This document shows, piece by piece, positions 16,410 through 25,238 of a stretch of DNA of 64,000 nt (position 1 is its first letter; each line of letters starts with the position of its first letter). The DNA lies in the NCBI RefSeq assembly GCF_900109515.1, contig NZ_FOBD01000009.1, positions 248,001 through 312,000 of the forward strand. Direction: 5' to 3'. Both the position numbers and the translations under genes were made by a program. Origin of the DNA: Paenibacillus sp. OK003 (GTDB lineage: Bacteria > Bacillota > Bacilli > Paenibacillales > Paenibacillaceae). The notes under the pieces are model-generated. The model was given only the letters and a program-made list of their open reading frames with translations, was not told the origin of the DNA and made no database searches.

Positions 16410-18347
16410 TAGAGTAAGAGGCTGGGTAATCCCAGCCCCTCCTCATCAAACCGTACGTGAGGTTTTCCCTCATACGGCTTTCCGATGTTCTTCTTCCTGC
16501 GGCATTACGGATTTTTTTTTTTTCATCCAGCCAGTTTCTTGAGCCCTGCCCGTTCAGCCATCGCTGCTGCCTGTCGGGACTGACTCTGCTTATGACTTCG
16601 GTTTCGTTTTTTATTCCAATACAAGGTCAATCGCTTTCGGATATACCAGTCGATTTTGTTCAGGAACTTGGTCGCAAAGACATCGAACCCGTAGTAGTTC
16701 TTCCAACCCTGTATTTTCGGGTTGAGTTCTTGGATCATCTGATTCATGGTCCAATACAGACGACTCCTCGGCTCCGTGACTTCTTTAACACGCGCCCTCA
16801 TTCTCTTCATCGCTTTCCGGCTTGGATAACTGCGAAGGACATGGACTTCTCTGCTGCCTTTCAGCTTCTTCGGGATTTTTCGATGATGCATTCCCAGGAA
16901 GTCGAAACCTTCTTCGGCTCCCCACAGGTGGATCACTTTCGATTTTTCCTTGTTGATCTCCAGTTCCAGTCTTCCCAGTACTGCCTTTAGGACATCAATC
17001 GCTCTGCGGGCTTGCTCTTTGGTTTTACACAGGATGACCAGGTCATCGGCATAACGTACCATCGTTCCTGTTTCTGTAAACTTCTTTTCCCAGATTGTGT
17101 CCAAATAGTTCAAGTAGATATTCGCCAGTAAAGGACTAATCACTCCCCCTTGCGGTGATCCGATCTCCGTCTTATGGAACTGATCATCTTCCACAAAACC
17201 CGCTTTCAACCATTGCCGAATCAGTTTCAGCACCCGCCGATCACTGATGCGCTGCTCTACCAGTTGCATCAATTTGTCGTGAGGGATGTTATCAAAGTAG
17301 CCTCGTATGTCGATATCCAGCACCCAGTACACGCCTTTCTTGACCGCTCGCCGGATATGGCGAATCGCATCATGCGCACTTCGTTTCGGACGAAATCCGT
17401 AGGAGAAGTCTTTGAAATCGGCTTCGAAAACGGGTTCCATCACGATCTTCGTAGCCATTTGTACCACTCGATCTGCGATAATAGGAATCCCCAGTGGTCT
17501 GGTCTTTCCATCCGGTTTCGGGATCTCTTTCCGTCTCGCCGGTTGCGGAAGATAGGTTCCGCTTCTTAGCTTGTTCGCTAGTTCATCGACAAAATGCTCT
17601 GCTCCGTATTCCTGACTGATGTAGTGCAGTGTCACTCCATCGACACCGCCACTGCCGCCACTCGCCTTAACCTGTTTCCAAGCTTCCCACAGAACATCTT
17701 CTCGGTATACCTTGTCATATAATGCATGAAACCGGCGCCTTGGATGTTCCTTGGCCGCCAGGTATAGTACGTTTTGAAGTTGTCGAGCTTTTACTTTGGT
17801 GTTCGTTAGCCTTTTGGGCATTCACTGACTCTTACCTCCTCTGGTACGTGAACAAAAGCAGGGGGCCTTCCCTCCGTGAGGTTGTGTTGTCCTCATTTCC
17901 ACGGTACTATGTCCCCCTCCGACTCCCTCCCCGCAGCTCTCCATTTCACCTTTCGGGCTTATAGGTTTGCTCCTTACGAAAAAAAAACTTCGTGCGGGGG
18001 AGGGTCTCCCTAGTTCCAGACCCAACTTTCTCCACATGCCGTTCCCCTTACACCGGAGAGTTCTTCCGCGCTGCACTTCCAAGGGCTTCACGCGTTCCAT
18101 GGTCTTCGCCCACTGTCTCAAGGCTCGACTCTCTCTTGTCCTAAAAAAAGGCTATTTTTAACGGTGCGGCAGGATTCACTTCATGTTACGGCCTGTGGAT
18201 TTGCTCGCACTTCGTGTAGAAGTTACTTTGTCACGGGGCTTCAACCTTAGGATTTCTCCACCAGTTGCCCGTCAGCTACCAGGCGACTTGGCTCTTACCT
18301 GGACCGGACTTTCACCGGCTAGTTGTGCCTAGCTTGGCTAGGCGCGC
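16410..18347 (-). mobile_element. Group II intron with complete maturase gene
   Basis: The minus strand begins GCGCGCCTAGCCAAGCTAGG at 18347, with AGCCGGTGAAAGTCCGGT in domain I. The maturase gene sits in domain IV. The end carries a domain V hairpin (AAGCCGTATGAGGGAAAACC, then TCACGTACGGTTT; 16448-16481) with the AGC catalytic triad, and a domain VI helix ending TTACTCTA near 16410. The insertion is immediately after an intrinsic terminator (18348-18380), the habit of class C introns. Exact ends are within a few bases. Confidence 0.85.
16523..17821 (-). CDS. ltrA: Group II intron reverse transcriptase/maturase
   Basis: 432 residues, uninterrupted. Order: N-terminal helices with ASGGSGGVDGVTLHYI, RT motifs including RPLGIPIIADRVVQMA, FSYGFRPKRSAHDAI, VLDIDIRGYFDNIPH, GSPQGGVISPLLANIYL and the catalytic MVRYADDLVIL at about 254-264, then the thumb/maturase X domain (NPKIQGWKNYYG). 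No HNH endonuclease domain follows: the protein ends ERAGLKKLAG. Lack of an endonuclease agrees with insertion at a terminator hairpin and use of single-stranded or replication-fork targets. The GC content is clearly higher than the surrounding cargo, a sign of separate arrival. Catalytic residues are present, so it may be active. Confidence 0.93.
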   Translation of the reverse strand: MPKRLTNTKVKARQLQNVLYLAAKEHPRRRFHALYDKVYREDVLWEAWKQVKASGGSGGVDGVTLHYISQEYGAEHFVDELANKLRSGTYLPQPARRKEIPKPDGKTRPLGIPIIADRVVQMATKIVMEPVFEADFKDFSYGFRPKRSAHDAIRHIRRAVKKGVYWVLDIDIRGYFDNIPHDKLMQLVEQRISDRRVLKLIRQWLKAGFVEDDQFHKTEIGSPQGGVISPLLANIYLNYLDTIWEKKFTETGTMVRYADDLVILCKTKEQARRAIDVLKAVLGRLELEINKEKSKVIHLWGAEEGFDFLGMHHRKIPKKLKGSREVHVLRSYPSRKAMKRMRARVKEVTEPRSRLYWTMNQMIQELNPKIQGWKNYYGFDVFATKFLNKIDWYIRKRLTLYWNKKRNRSHKQSQSRQAAAMAERAGLKKLAG

Positions 18348-18380
18348 AAACAAAAAAAAAAGCCGCTACTATAGCGGCTT
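18348..18380 (-). terminator. Intrinsic terminator, insertion site of the intron
   Basis: AAGCCGCTATAGTAGCGGCTT forms a near-perfect stem on the minus strand, followed by about ten T and then GTTT, directly before the intron 5' end. It is the likely terminator of the HNH gene upstream (18536-19390). Confidence 0.85.
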
Positions 18381-18535
18381 TAATGGGTAAATGTTTTCTT
18401 GTCCCTTGATATTTTTAATTATTCAGATTTCTTCGATAAAGTACATATAAGGTTCAAGGATTTAAAACCTCGCCCCTTTTACGTATGGGTGCTATTCACT
18501 TCAATTATTTCACATACGAACTAACTACATGAATC

Positions 18536-19390
18536 CTATTTTTTTCTCTTATCTTGATCCCAAAACGGTGAATCAATATCAAAAGTATTATTAGTCTTTG
18601 CTCCTTTGGATAAGTTGCATGAATCGCATAATAGTTGAAAATTTGTTGGGTCATTTGTACCACCCATAGTAAGAGGAACTATATGATCTATATGAAAGGT
18701 ATTTTCAAGATTTAGCAAGCCAGTAACGTCTTTACCGCATTCTTGACACCTTCCCTTATCACGATAAAAAACTCCTTTACGTAACCAAGCAAGATTAGTA
18801 GAACATCGCTTAATAACACCATCTGATTTGAGAATTTCTGGTTTATCCTCCTTCTTAGTCTTAATTATTATCTCGGAGACAGCCATGTTAAACTGTCTTA
18901 GAAAATTCTTACTTTGAAACAATACTGTAAATACGTCATCAACTACAATATCGATAATACTATTTTCGAAAGCTGAGCAAAAATTGTAGCCTAATTCATC
19001 AATAATACGGTAGTCTACACCATTTCCTTCTTTGTCTTTTACTACTGAATTTCTTTTATCAACAATATACTCTGAATACTGATAACTATACTTTTTAAAC
19101 TCTGGATTATCAGGACAGTACGTATTAAAGAGATCAATTAAACTTTCAATTACTTCATATGGCTCATGTTTGTCGATAGGATAATATAATTGAAACTTGT
19201 ACAGCTCTGAAATATAATCATGTAACAAGGTCCATCTGTGTGGTTTGAAAGCTTTAGGGAAAACATCCACTTCATGATAATCTATCCATTGTTGGGGGGA
19301 AAATGAATTATCAGTACCCATCATTTCTTGATACACTAAGTTAGCCATGGACAATGCCTCAGATTTATGCATTTTTCTTAACGATGACAT
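18536..19390 (-). CDS. HNH endonuclease-domain protein
   Basis: 284 residues. The C-terminal 80 residues form an HNH nuclease with zinc knuckle: CQEC at about 212, HIDHIVPLTMGGTNDPTNFQ at about 233-252, then LCDSCNLSKG. The first 200 residues are helical and aromatic (a long region with HEPYEVIESLIDLFNTYCPD) and not recognised. HNH domains fused to unknown N-terminal regions are frequent in restriction and abortive-infection proteins, so a defence role is plausible in this cargo zone. It ends 155 bp before the terminator used by the intron. No methyltransferase partner is adjacent. Confidence 0.75.
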   Translation of the reverse strand: MSSLRKMHKSEALSMANLVYQEMMGTDNSFSPQQWIDYHEVDVFPKAFKPHRWTLLHDYISELYKFQLYYPIDKHEPYEVIESLIDLFNTYCPDNPEFKKYSYQYSEYIVDKRNSVVKDKEGNGVDYRIIDELGYNFCSAFENSIIDIVVDDVFTVLFQSKNFLRQFNMAVSEIIIKTKKEDKPEILKSDGVIKRCSTNLAWLRKGVFYRDKGRCQECGKDVTGLLNLENTFHIDHIVPLTMGGTNDPTNFQLLCDSCNLSKGAKTNNTFDIDSPFWDQDKRKK

Positions 19391-19771
19391 TTAAATTCAA
19401 CTCCAATTTTTGGTCTGTAAAACTCAAATTTAAAGGTAAAACTCCATTGAAAGCAGATTTTGATTAGAAGTATTCATAAACTTATAGATAGCCTGCCTAG
19501 ATGAGACAAAACTCTTCATAATGTTAAGCTTGAATTGATACCTAGTTATAATTACTTTTTTTGTTATTTTGATAATAGTGTTTTAATTTCGGCTCAAAAC
19601 CAAAACTTAATACGCTGAGATCCGATTTTATTCATAAATAATACAATTAAGAACATTACCTACCACTTCGAAAAGCCACTATGAAAAGTCAAAAGTAACT
19701 ATGCTACTTTTGGAAGCCCTCCATAGGGTTGAAATTATTGAAAATCAAACTTTAAACAAGCACCACCAAAA

Positions 19772-19927
19772 ATGTCTACACCCATAATTCTAACAATGCC
19801 TTTTGTTAAGCCGGCCATAATTGACGAAGAAAAAAATGCCCCGTTCTTTTTTGTTTCAAATAGGTGTCATGTAGTTGCTGTAACCAATAATCGCATTGAG
19901 GTTATTTATAGTTTTGATAGCTCTTAA
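19772..19927 (+). CDS. Possible small protein of 51 residues
   Basis: An ATG frame reading STPIILTMPFVKPAIIDEEK, then NAPFFFVSNRCHVVAVTNNR, ends with TAA at 19927. Composition is protein-like, and the frame is also open for ten codons upstream. No good ribosome site is seen before the ATG, so this may be the 3' remnant of a larger lost gene. Family unknown. Confidence 0.25.
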   Translation: MSTPIILTMPFVKPAIIDEEKNAPFFFVSNRCHVVAVTNNRIEVIYSFDSS

Positions 19928-19959
19928 ATTACTTGGGAGATTCCTCCCATTTATAATTT

Positions 19960-20281
19960 CTATTCGCTATCAGTAGAGAGTTTTTTAAAAGCTTTATACG
20001 GGACTTTAATTAAATTAAAGCTTTCTGAAGGTAGTTTATTGATAGTCTTTCTTGTATCACTATCTCTTATTGTCATTCCAATAATAACCTGACTATTCTT
20101 TAGCTTAATGATATCATTAAAAAACTTCTCTACATCGCTACTAACAATACTATGTTGTGCAGGTTCATCAAAGATAAGAATCCCTGGATGATTTCCTGAT
20201 TTTTCGATAGATGTTTCTAGTAACGATAGTACAAAAAAACCTCACCTTTTCTGCTTATTTTCCTATACTCAGATCTTATTA
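19960..20281 (-). pseudogene. C-terminal remnant of an SMC/AAA-type ATPase, frameshifted
   Basis: The minus strand encodes RSEYRKISRKGEV, then after a one-base shift in a T7 run FFVLSLLETSIEKSGNHPGI, LIFDEPAQHSI and SQVIIGMTI, ending KAFKKLSTDSE with TAG at 19960. LIFDEPAQ is a Walker B with the following D-loop region, and the preceding KGE-LSLLE block is the ABC-signature end of SMC/RecN-like ATPases. Walker A and everything before it are missing; the fragment begins inside the end of the DUF4238 gene. It is a remnant of a second ATPase-based system, not of the Lamassu ATPase. Confidence 0.65.
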
Positions 20282-21111
20282 TATATAAAATGACCGTCTA
20301 AAGATGGGGACTCTATTGGTCTAGGTGAGAAAATATAACGTGTAGAGAAAAAAGAGGTCCGAAAATTGATCGCTCTTATAAATCTTGGACTTGCCTTAAC
20401 GTAAGTTTTTCTTTTATTTCCCCAGGTTGCCCTTAAACACATTGTAGAGTCTAACGGAAAAGTCAAATGAATGTTAGGATTGTTCCAGCCGCTAAAAGAC
20501 GGATAGACTTTTTTTGAATTCGGATCATTTAGTATTACTGGATTATCTGATGTTAGAAAATATTTATTTTGTGGGGCAATGTGAAACTGCCAGCTCATAT
20601 CATAAATCTTAGGAACAAATATTTTCGACATTTCTATCATAGTCTCAAGCGTAGTCAAACCATCAGGAAGATGATTTTCCTCCACCAACTTTCTTGTATT
20701 GTTGTACGATTTAGGATTTAAATTAAGTTTGTCGCTATTCTTATAGAACCACGACATATAATTAAGGAAATTAGGAACTCTTGCAAGAGTAAAGTATATA
20801 AAGTAAGAGAATTCAATCCTCTCATCATCATTTATAGGAATTTGATTAATTATTTTCTTTAAGATTACCGATGAAGGAGTTTCAATATACTTTGAAAAAT
20901 AGTCCTCTATTACAGTTGTTATTTCACCCGTAACAAGTTTCAGATCATAAAACCCTTTTAAACTGGCCACCTTATGAATCCCTCTTTGTTTTAACACTCC
21001 TTGATGCTTGTCATAAACCCAGACACTCGCTTCTCGAGGAGGAATCACCCTCTGATCCAAAAATCCCTTTAGGTAGAACTGTGGTATGTAATGATTGTTA
21101 CGCTTTTCCAT
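20269..21111 (-). CDS. DUF4238-domain protein
   Basis: 280 residues. The N-terminus KRNNHYIPQFYLKGFLDQR is the hallmark of DUF4238 (K--HY-P-FYL--F). A helical middle and a C-terminal part with FLTSDNPVILNDPNSKKVY and HLTFPLDSTMCLRATW follow the family pattern, including the conserved TSDNPV segment. Members are about 250-320 residues and are common cargo of mobile elements and defence islands; the biochemical role is not established. Its last codons coincide with the start of the ATPase remnant, so the two may have been joined by a deletion. An SD-like GAGAGGAG lies upstream of the start. Confidence 0.8.
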   Translation of the reverse strand: MEKRNNHYIPQFYLKGFLDQRVIPPREASVWVYDKHQGVLKQRGIHKVASLKGFYDLKLVTGEITTVIEDYFSKYIETPSSVILKKIINQIPINDDERIEFSYFIYFTLARVPNFLNYMSWFYKNSDKLNLNPKSYNNTRKLVEENHLPDGLTTLETMIEMSKIFVPKIYDMSWQFHIAPQNKYFLTSDNPVILNDPNSKKVYPSFSGWNNPNIHLTFPLDSTMCLRATWGNKRKTYVKASPRFIRAINFRTSFFSTRYIFSPRPIESPSLDGHFIYNKI

Positions 21112-21294
21112 TTGTATGCTCCTCTCTTACTTATCATTTTAGAATTGTAGGAAAGGCAGGCGGCTGAACTTAAGTTAATTTTGACTTGTGACATCACTTC
21201 GCTCTTCAAATAATTTTGAAACTATTCATTAAATTGCATTGGATTGTCAATGTACTGTGACCAATGATCTCACGATCACTCGTGATACAGAGTA

Positions 21295-21408
21295 TTAATT
21301 ACGGTTATTCTGAATGATAGTTCTCGGCTTACCAATTTCATAGAGCTCTACCATTTGTTTTTGAGCTCGGTTGTGTTGTTTAGACTTTGTCGAGATCCAC
21401 GCCTTCAA
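21295..21408 (-). pseudogene. Remnant of a transposase N-terminal helix-turn-helix
   Basis: LKAWISTKSKQHNRAQKQMV followed by ELYEIGKPRTII reads like the N-terminal HTH of IS3/IS150-type OrfA transposases (Q-MVELY--GKPR), then runs into a stop. No inverted repeats or remaining transposase core are visible. It marks an old insertion-sequence event between the DUF4238 and YHYH genes. Confidence 0.45.
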
Positions 21409-21478
21409 CATGATAGTTGTATTCTACAAGCCCTTATTTTAATTCCAACTGAGTGAGCCGATTCGGATTCAATGAGAA

Positions 21479-21498
21479 TGGAGAGCAATTGCTCTCCA
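21479..21498. repeat. 20-bp perfect palindrome TGGAGAGCAATTGCTCTCCA
   Basis: Lies 32 bp after the stop of the YHYH gene. It is self-complementary without a loop and has no T-run; it may form the terminator stem of that gene or be a protein-binding site. Confidence 0.4.
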
Positions 21499-21529
21499 CG
21501 ACGTAGTCTAAATTGTAACGTTTAGTGTG

Positions 21530-22138
21530 TTATTGCTTGAAAAATTCCATAGATGCTCTTAGGCCTTTGATAGCCTGTACAGGAATGTATGTAATGCCAT
21601 TTATGACTTTTGGAGCTACGCTTAGCGTGCTGCTGTTACCATTATAGAATACCTTTTTGCTTCCCAAGGTCAAAGTAACTTTGTGTTTATCTTTTGCAAT
21701 GCTAATTGTCCCACTTTCAGGATAGTAAGCAAACGTCGCTTTCAACGCTTCAGTAATGTCACGTAGCGGAACTAGATTATTTCCCTCATACTGTAAAGGT
21801 TTATTCGTAAAATCAACTTTTTTTTCATTGATATGAACCTTTAGATTAGATTGCGTATACTTTGGCTTAGATTCCTTAGGTTTTGTAGATTTTGATTTAG
21901 ATGATTTAGAGCTTTTTGACGAAGAGCTCTTAGAAGACTTAATAGAACTGGAACTAGATGATGAGTTCCCTCCATTATGATAGTGATATTCTCCGTACTC
22001 TAGTCCCCATATGGCACAATTGGTCCAACAAGTATGACCGCCATTTGAATCGGTTCTGCCTGGATGAGCTAACACACTTGATGTACTTGATAAAAGCAAA
22101 ACAGATACTAGAGAACTAACCAACAACTTTTTTCTCAC
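21530..22138 (-). CDS. Secreted YHYH-domain protein with copper-amine-oxidase-N-like stalk domain
   Basis: About 202 residues from the GTG at 22138 (AGGG eight bases upstream); a GTG at 22147 is the alternative. Signal peptide at 1-24 (KKLLVSSLVSVLLLSSTSSV, cleaved near VLA-HP). Next comes a YHYH module: HPGRTDSNGGHTCWTNC, then EYHYHNGG. A Ser/Lys low-complexity linker follows (about 60-95). The C-terminal 105 residues form a stalk/copper-amine-oxidase-N-like domain (KVHINEKKVDF, LVPLRDITEALKATFAY, ITYIPVQAIKGL). The protein is exported and probably held in or near the wall. YHYH modules occur in surface proteins of phages and Gram-positives; function unknown, metal binding by the His cluster is possible. 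Confidence 0.75.
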   Translation of the reverse strand: MRKKLLVSSLVSVLLLSSTSSVLAHPGRTDSNGGHTCWTNCAIWGLEYGEYHYHNGGNSSSSSSSIKSSKSSSSKSSKSSKSKSTKPKESKPKYTQSNLKVHINEKKVDFTNKPLQYEGNNLVPLRDITEALKATFAYYPESGTISIAKDKHKVTLTLGSKKVFYNGNSSTLSVAPKVINGITYIPVQAIKGLRASMEFFKQ

Positions 22139-22147
22139 GATCCACAC

Positions 22148-22666
22148 CCTACAAATGGTACTATTTTCCTAATTATCATATCATACAATATCTGAGAATT
22201 AAATATAAGGTTAACAATTTCTATAGTAACTTTTCATTCAATTTGATATGAAGACTCACCAACGTTCTATCTGATAGTAGTTTCAGCTGAACGCTGTATA
22301 ACTTTGATCAATACTCATCCAGTGTAAAACCTCAGCCCCCATAAATTCGTTCAACTATGAAGCAACCAAAACAAAAATGAACTAACAAAAACCATTTTAG
22401 AGTTGTTTCGCAAAATAGAAATCTAAGTTTACATGAAAATGAATGCTCAGCTTCAAAAGAGTCTACTCATAATCGGTACAACTCCTGTCCTTGGATGGGG
22501 ACAAGAACTTTTACAGATAAAATAAAAAAGCCACTTGATTAGCGAATTTAAATGGGATCATATTCTTGTCCCAAAATAATATCAGGTGAAAAGAGCTTGA
22601 TGCTATTAATGACAATCCAACTCAATATGTTATCGACTTTTTTATATTTAGTATATATCCTATCTT
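22148..22666. other. Intergenic stretch, no gene seen
   Basis: About 520 bp of AT-rich sequence upstream of the YHYH gene. No frame with a start and ribosome site is convincing, no tRNA-like fold or strong repeat was noticed. The plus-strand frame at 22552-22785 is antisense to the decayed gene next to it. Confidence 0.5.
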
Positions 22667-22971
22667 TCATTTTCCAAGGATTGCATCATGGAACCGAGCT
22701 AAATGCTCGTCTCTCTTTTGTAGTTCCTCAATGTTTAAACTACTCGCTGTCTGACGAGATTTCTCAATACGATACTTTAAATTAAATTTCAACTGGTTAA
22801 CTTCAACATCAAGCCTAGTTTCAATAGAAGGATTAGGGATCGCTGAAATCCATTCATCTCTGTTGTTCTTACCGGGTCTCCGTCACCCTCAGTTACTATT
22901 AGTATCTTAGATTCAGCATAAAACGTGTTCCAAAGAGCGTTTGCCACACCAGGAATTATGAACTTTCCCAT
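22667..22971 (-). pseudogene. Frameshifted small protein gene
   Basis: Starts GKFIIPGVANALWNTFYAES then KILIVTEGDGDP. A one-base shift near 22880 is needed to continue with GKNNRDEWISAIPNPSIETR, LDVEVNQLKFNLKYRIEKSR and EELQKRDEHLARFHDAILGK, ending TGA at 22667. Both halves have coding character and join at a single point, giving about 100 residues. The family is not recognised. Either a true frameshift or a sequencing error. Confidence 0.45.
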
Positions 22972-23072
22972 AGCAACTATAATTTCAATTGATCTATTTC
23001 AAGCTGCATTACCCATGCCTTTGAACTGATAGAGGACTGAAGTGGGAAACGGGTCTGCATGCCATTTGGCTT

Positions 23073-23232
23073 CTAGGAGGCATATACGTCGAGATAGAAA
23101 GAGCCGTCAATCTGCTCACCTGATGGCCTGTAACCTGTATGCGGTTCGAGTTGTTCGTAATTAAAGCAAGCGCTCGAAATCAAACCCTCGGCGTCTTTTT
23201 TCTGTCCCCCGTCCACTTTAGAGGTTAACTTT
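23073..23232 (-). pseudogene. Unidentified C-terminal coding remnant
   Basis: An open minus-strand frame without a start reads DAEGLISSACFNYEQLEPHT then GYRPSGEQIDGSFYLDVYAS before TAG at 23073. GC content is higher than the flanks. It resembles the end of a longer protein of unknown family. Upstream the frame is closed by TAA near 23234. Confidence 0.35.
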
Positions 23233-23342
23233 TATTACTCACATAAAAATAACAAAACATTTTAATTTATCTCAGATATTTCCTTTATAGCTAATTCGGA
23301 TTATACTTATCTGTGACCAAAGCTATATAAAGGAGAACAAAC

Positions 23343-23546
23343 ATGACTAAAGACCTTATAATAGCAGAATAGAATTCCTATCCAGTTCATCTTACTTTTA
23401 CAGACGGAACGACATTCTACGGGAACATCTCACTTACAAGTAATAAAACCCATGTTAAAGTCCAAAAGCAAGAAGAAACTGTATGGATTCCTATTAATGA
23501 GATATCACACTATTCATTGACCATTCCTGGCTCATTCATTAATTGA
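23343..23546 (+). pseudogene. Small gene with in-frame TAG at codon 10
   Basis: A strong ribosome site (AAAGGAG) and an ATG at 23343 begin TKDLIIAE, then TAG, then the same frame continues NSYPVHLTFTDGTTFYGNIS and KTHVKVQKQEETVWIPINEI up to TGA at 23546. The downstream part is clearly coding-like with a short beta-rich pattern. It may be a recently inactivated gene, an unusual readthrough case, or a sequence error. Family not known. Confidence 0.5.
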
Positions 23547-23705
23547 GAGGCAAACGACTGGAGGCATTTTCTTGCACAAATTAATACTTATGTATTAAAT
23601 AATTGCTGTATCAGGTGCAGCACTGATTTGTGAAAATTACTAAGTTCCAGTTAAATCATACGCAATTCTACTTCTAGATTTTTTTTGAAAAGGATGAAAA
23701 ATTTA

Positions 23706-24608
23706 ATGTCTGCTGAACATTTTATAGTTGCAATTGTACCAACCTTGATTGTTTTTTTATTTGTTACATATGCTGTTATTAAAACAATATTTAAAGACTC
23801 TTACACCATTTTCAGAAAAATTATAATTCGTTATTCTATTATATCAATATTGATATGCTTTTTGTTTTCAGCTATTTATGCTTTTATCCTTACATTTGAA
23901 GTTGCTCAAGCTCTTGAATTAAAGAACTCAAGCTTAACAAACGTAACAGGATTTAAATTAAAAGGTGATAGTTTTCCGGAATTTTTATTGAGAATATTTA
24001 TTTTTAGTGCCTCCACCTTCTTTCAATTACCTTCTTCAATTAGTTTTGAAGGTTTAGCTCAAATAATTGTAATAGTACAACGTTTTTTGGGAGTTACAGC
24101 ACCATTGTTAACTGTAGGATTAACTCTTTTTGATGAACAGAGAAAGAAAAGTGGAAATCTGATCCTATATACATTCTTAAATCGTGGTTGGAACATTCTA
24201 AGAATCAGAGATGGATATGCTGGTGGTAAATATAAAACGCTTGAACTCATTGGGGCAGACTTAACAATAAAACCAATTTTTATTAATGACGAAAGAAGTG
24301 TCAAAGAGGAACTTAAATATTTTATGGTCGATTGGTCTACGATAAACAAAGATGTCTTACCTTTTTTTTTAAAAGTAGTAGACGAACCATTATTAGATAA
24401 AGGGCATTTATGGAGCGAAGCTACAGTTTTGTTTCAAAAAAGAGATATCAATAGCTTAGAATTTTGTGAAGAATATATTATTCTATTGGAAGAAATTGAC
24501 AACCAATTCACCGGCATTGATGAAATATCAATAAATAAGGATATTAACATAATTATATCAAGATTACGTGGACTGACTGACAACCTCGAGGAAAAGAACC
24601 ATGAATGA
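23706..24608 (+). CDS. Integral membrane protein of unknown family
   Basis: About 300 residues from the ATG at 23706 (AAAAGGA 11 bases upstream); TTG 23685 and ATG 23694 are other in-frame starts. Three hydrophobic segments are seen: residues 5-26 (HFIVAIVPTLIVFLFVTYAV), 38-60 (YSIISILICFLFSAIYAFIL) and a broader one about 105-140 (FQLPSSISFEGLAQIIVIVQ). A soluble C-terminal half of about 150 residues follows, with a charged beta-like start and helical end. It overlaps the next gene by 8 bp, so they are co-translated. No recognised domain. The tandem of multi-pass and 2TM proteins suggests a membrane-acting pair. Confidence 0.6.
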   Translation: MSAEHFIVAIVPTLIVFLFVTYAVIKTIFKDSYTIFRKIIIRYSIISILICFLFSAIYAFILTFEVAQALELKNSSLTNVTGFKLKGDSFPEFLLRIFIFSASTFFQLPSSISFEGLAQIIVIVQRFLGVTAPLLTVGLTLFDEQRKKSGNLILYTFLNRGWNILRIRDGYAGGKYKTLELIGADLTIKPIFINDERSVKEELKYFMVDWSTINKDVLPFFLKVVDEPLLDKGHLWSEATVLFQKRDINSLEFCEEYIILLEEIDNQFTGIDEISINKDINIIISRLRGLTDNLEEKNHE

Positions 24609-25116
24609 TAAGATAATCTTCAGATTGATTCACTTTACAAGAAGAGTAGCAATCCGCTATGAAAGAAGTAGAAATCAAGGTGTTTTACTAAGTAGCCCCA
24701 AATGGATAAATATAGTAATCATAATAGTAGGAATTTTTCAACTTACTTCACTCTATACTGCTAATTTGACTATACAAGCAGTAATATCCTTCTTGTTGAT
24801 TGTAGTCTCTATCATAAATACAGTATTGGATTATAGTGCAGAAAAGAAAAAGAAGTTCATTAAGATACACGAGAACTGCGGTAGGCTCCTCAGTGAATTA
24901 ACTTCTTTGCATATGAAACTTGAAGAAGAAGTAGTTAAACTAGATTCAAATCAATTATCCGCTCTTCTTACACAAATTGAGAATTACGAGAAAGAATTTG
25001 CAAAAGAGCCCTATTTTCATGGCTTTTTAAATGAAAAGCGAGCCCTAAATAGATTTCTGAAAAGAGAAGGAGACTATTATTTCTGGATCATGGATAAAAG
25101 TAAAAATAATGACTGA
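24601..25116 (+). CDS. Two-TM protein resembling SLATT effectors
   Basis: 171 residues. After a basic N-terminal helix come two adjacent transmembrane helices (about 37-58, WINIVIIIVGIFQLTSLYTA, and 60-80, AVISFLLIVVSIINTVLDYS), then a long helical cytoplasmic region (84-171). This 2TM-plus-helices plan is that of SLATT domains, which act as pore-like effectors in nucleotide-signalling and other conflict systems. The match is structural, not by sequence motif. It overlaps the preceding membrane gene by 8 bp. No nucleotide cyclase or SLOG gene is adjacent, so a canonical CBASS is not supported. Confidence 0.5.
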   Translation: MNDKIIFRLIHFTRRVAIRYERSRNQGVLLSSPKWINIVIIIVGIFQLTSLYTANLTIQAVISFLLIVVSIINTVLDYSAEKKKKFIKIHENCGRLLSELTSLHMKLEEEVVKLDSNQLSALLTQIENYEKEFAKEPYFHGFLNEKRALNRFLKREGDYYFWIMDKSKNND

Positions 25117-25238
25117 ATTAACATTGTCGAACGAATGTGTAGGTTCATGCGCACATTTTTAGTTTGTTCACAGAAATTTTTTTACTAAAGTTCAACTGTG
25201 GTCAAAATGAGGTTTGTAAGCACATGGGAGGATATTAC

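Noticed and set aside
16041..17569. Several plus-strand frames of 60-180 residues
   Set aside because: They lie antisense to the intron and its maturase; high GC simply leaves long frames open.
23685..25116. CBASS operon because of a SLATT-like protein
   Set aside because: No CD-NTase or SLOG-type gene is present in the neighbourhood.
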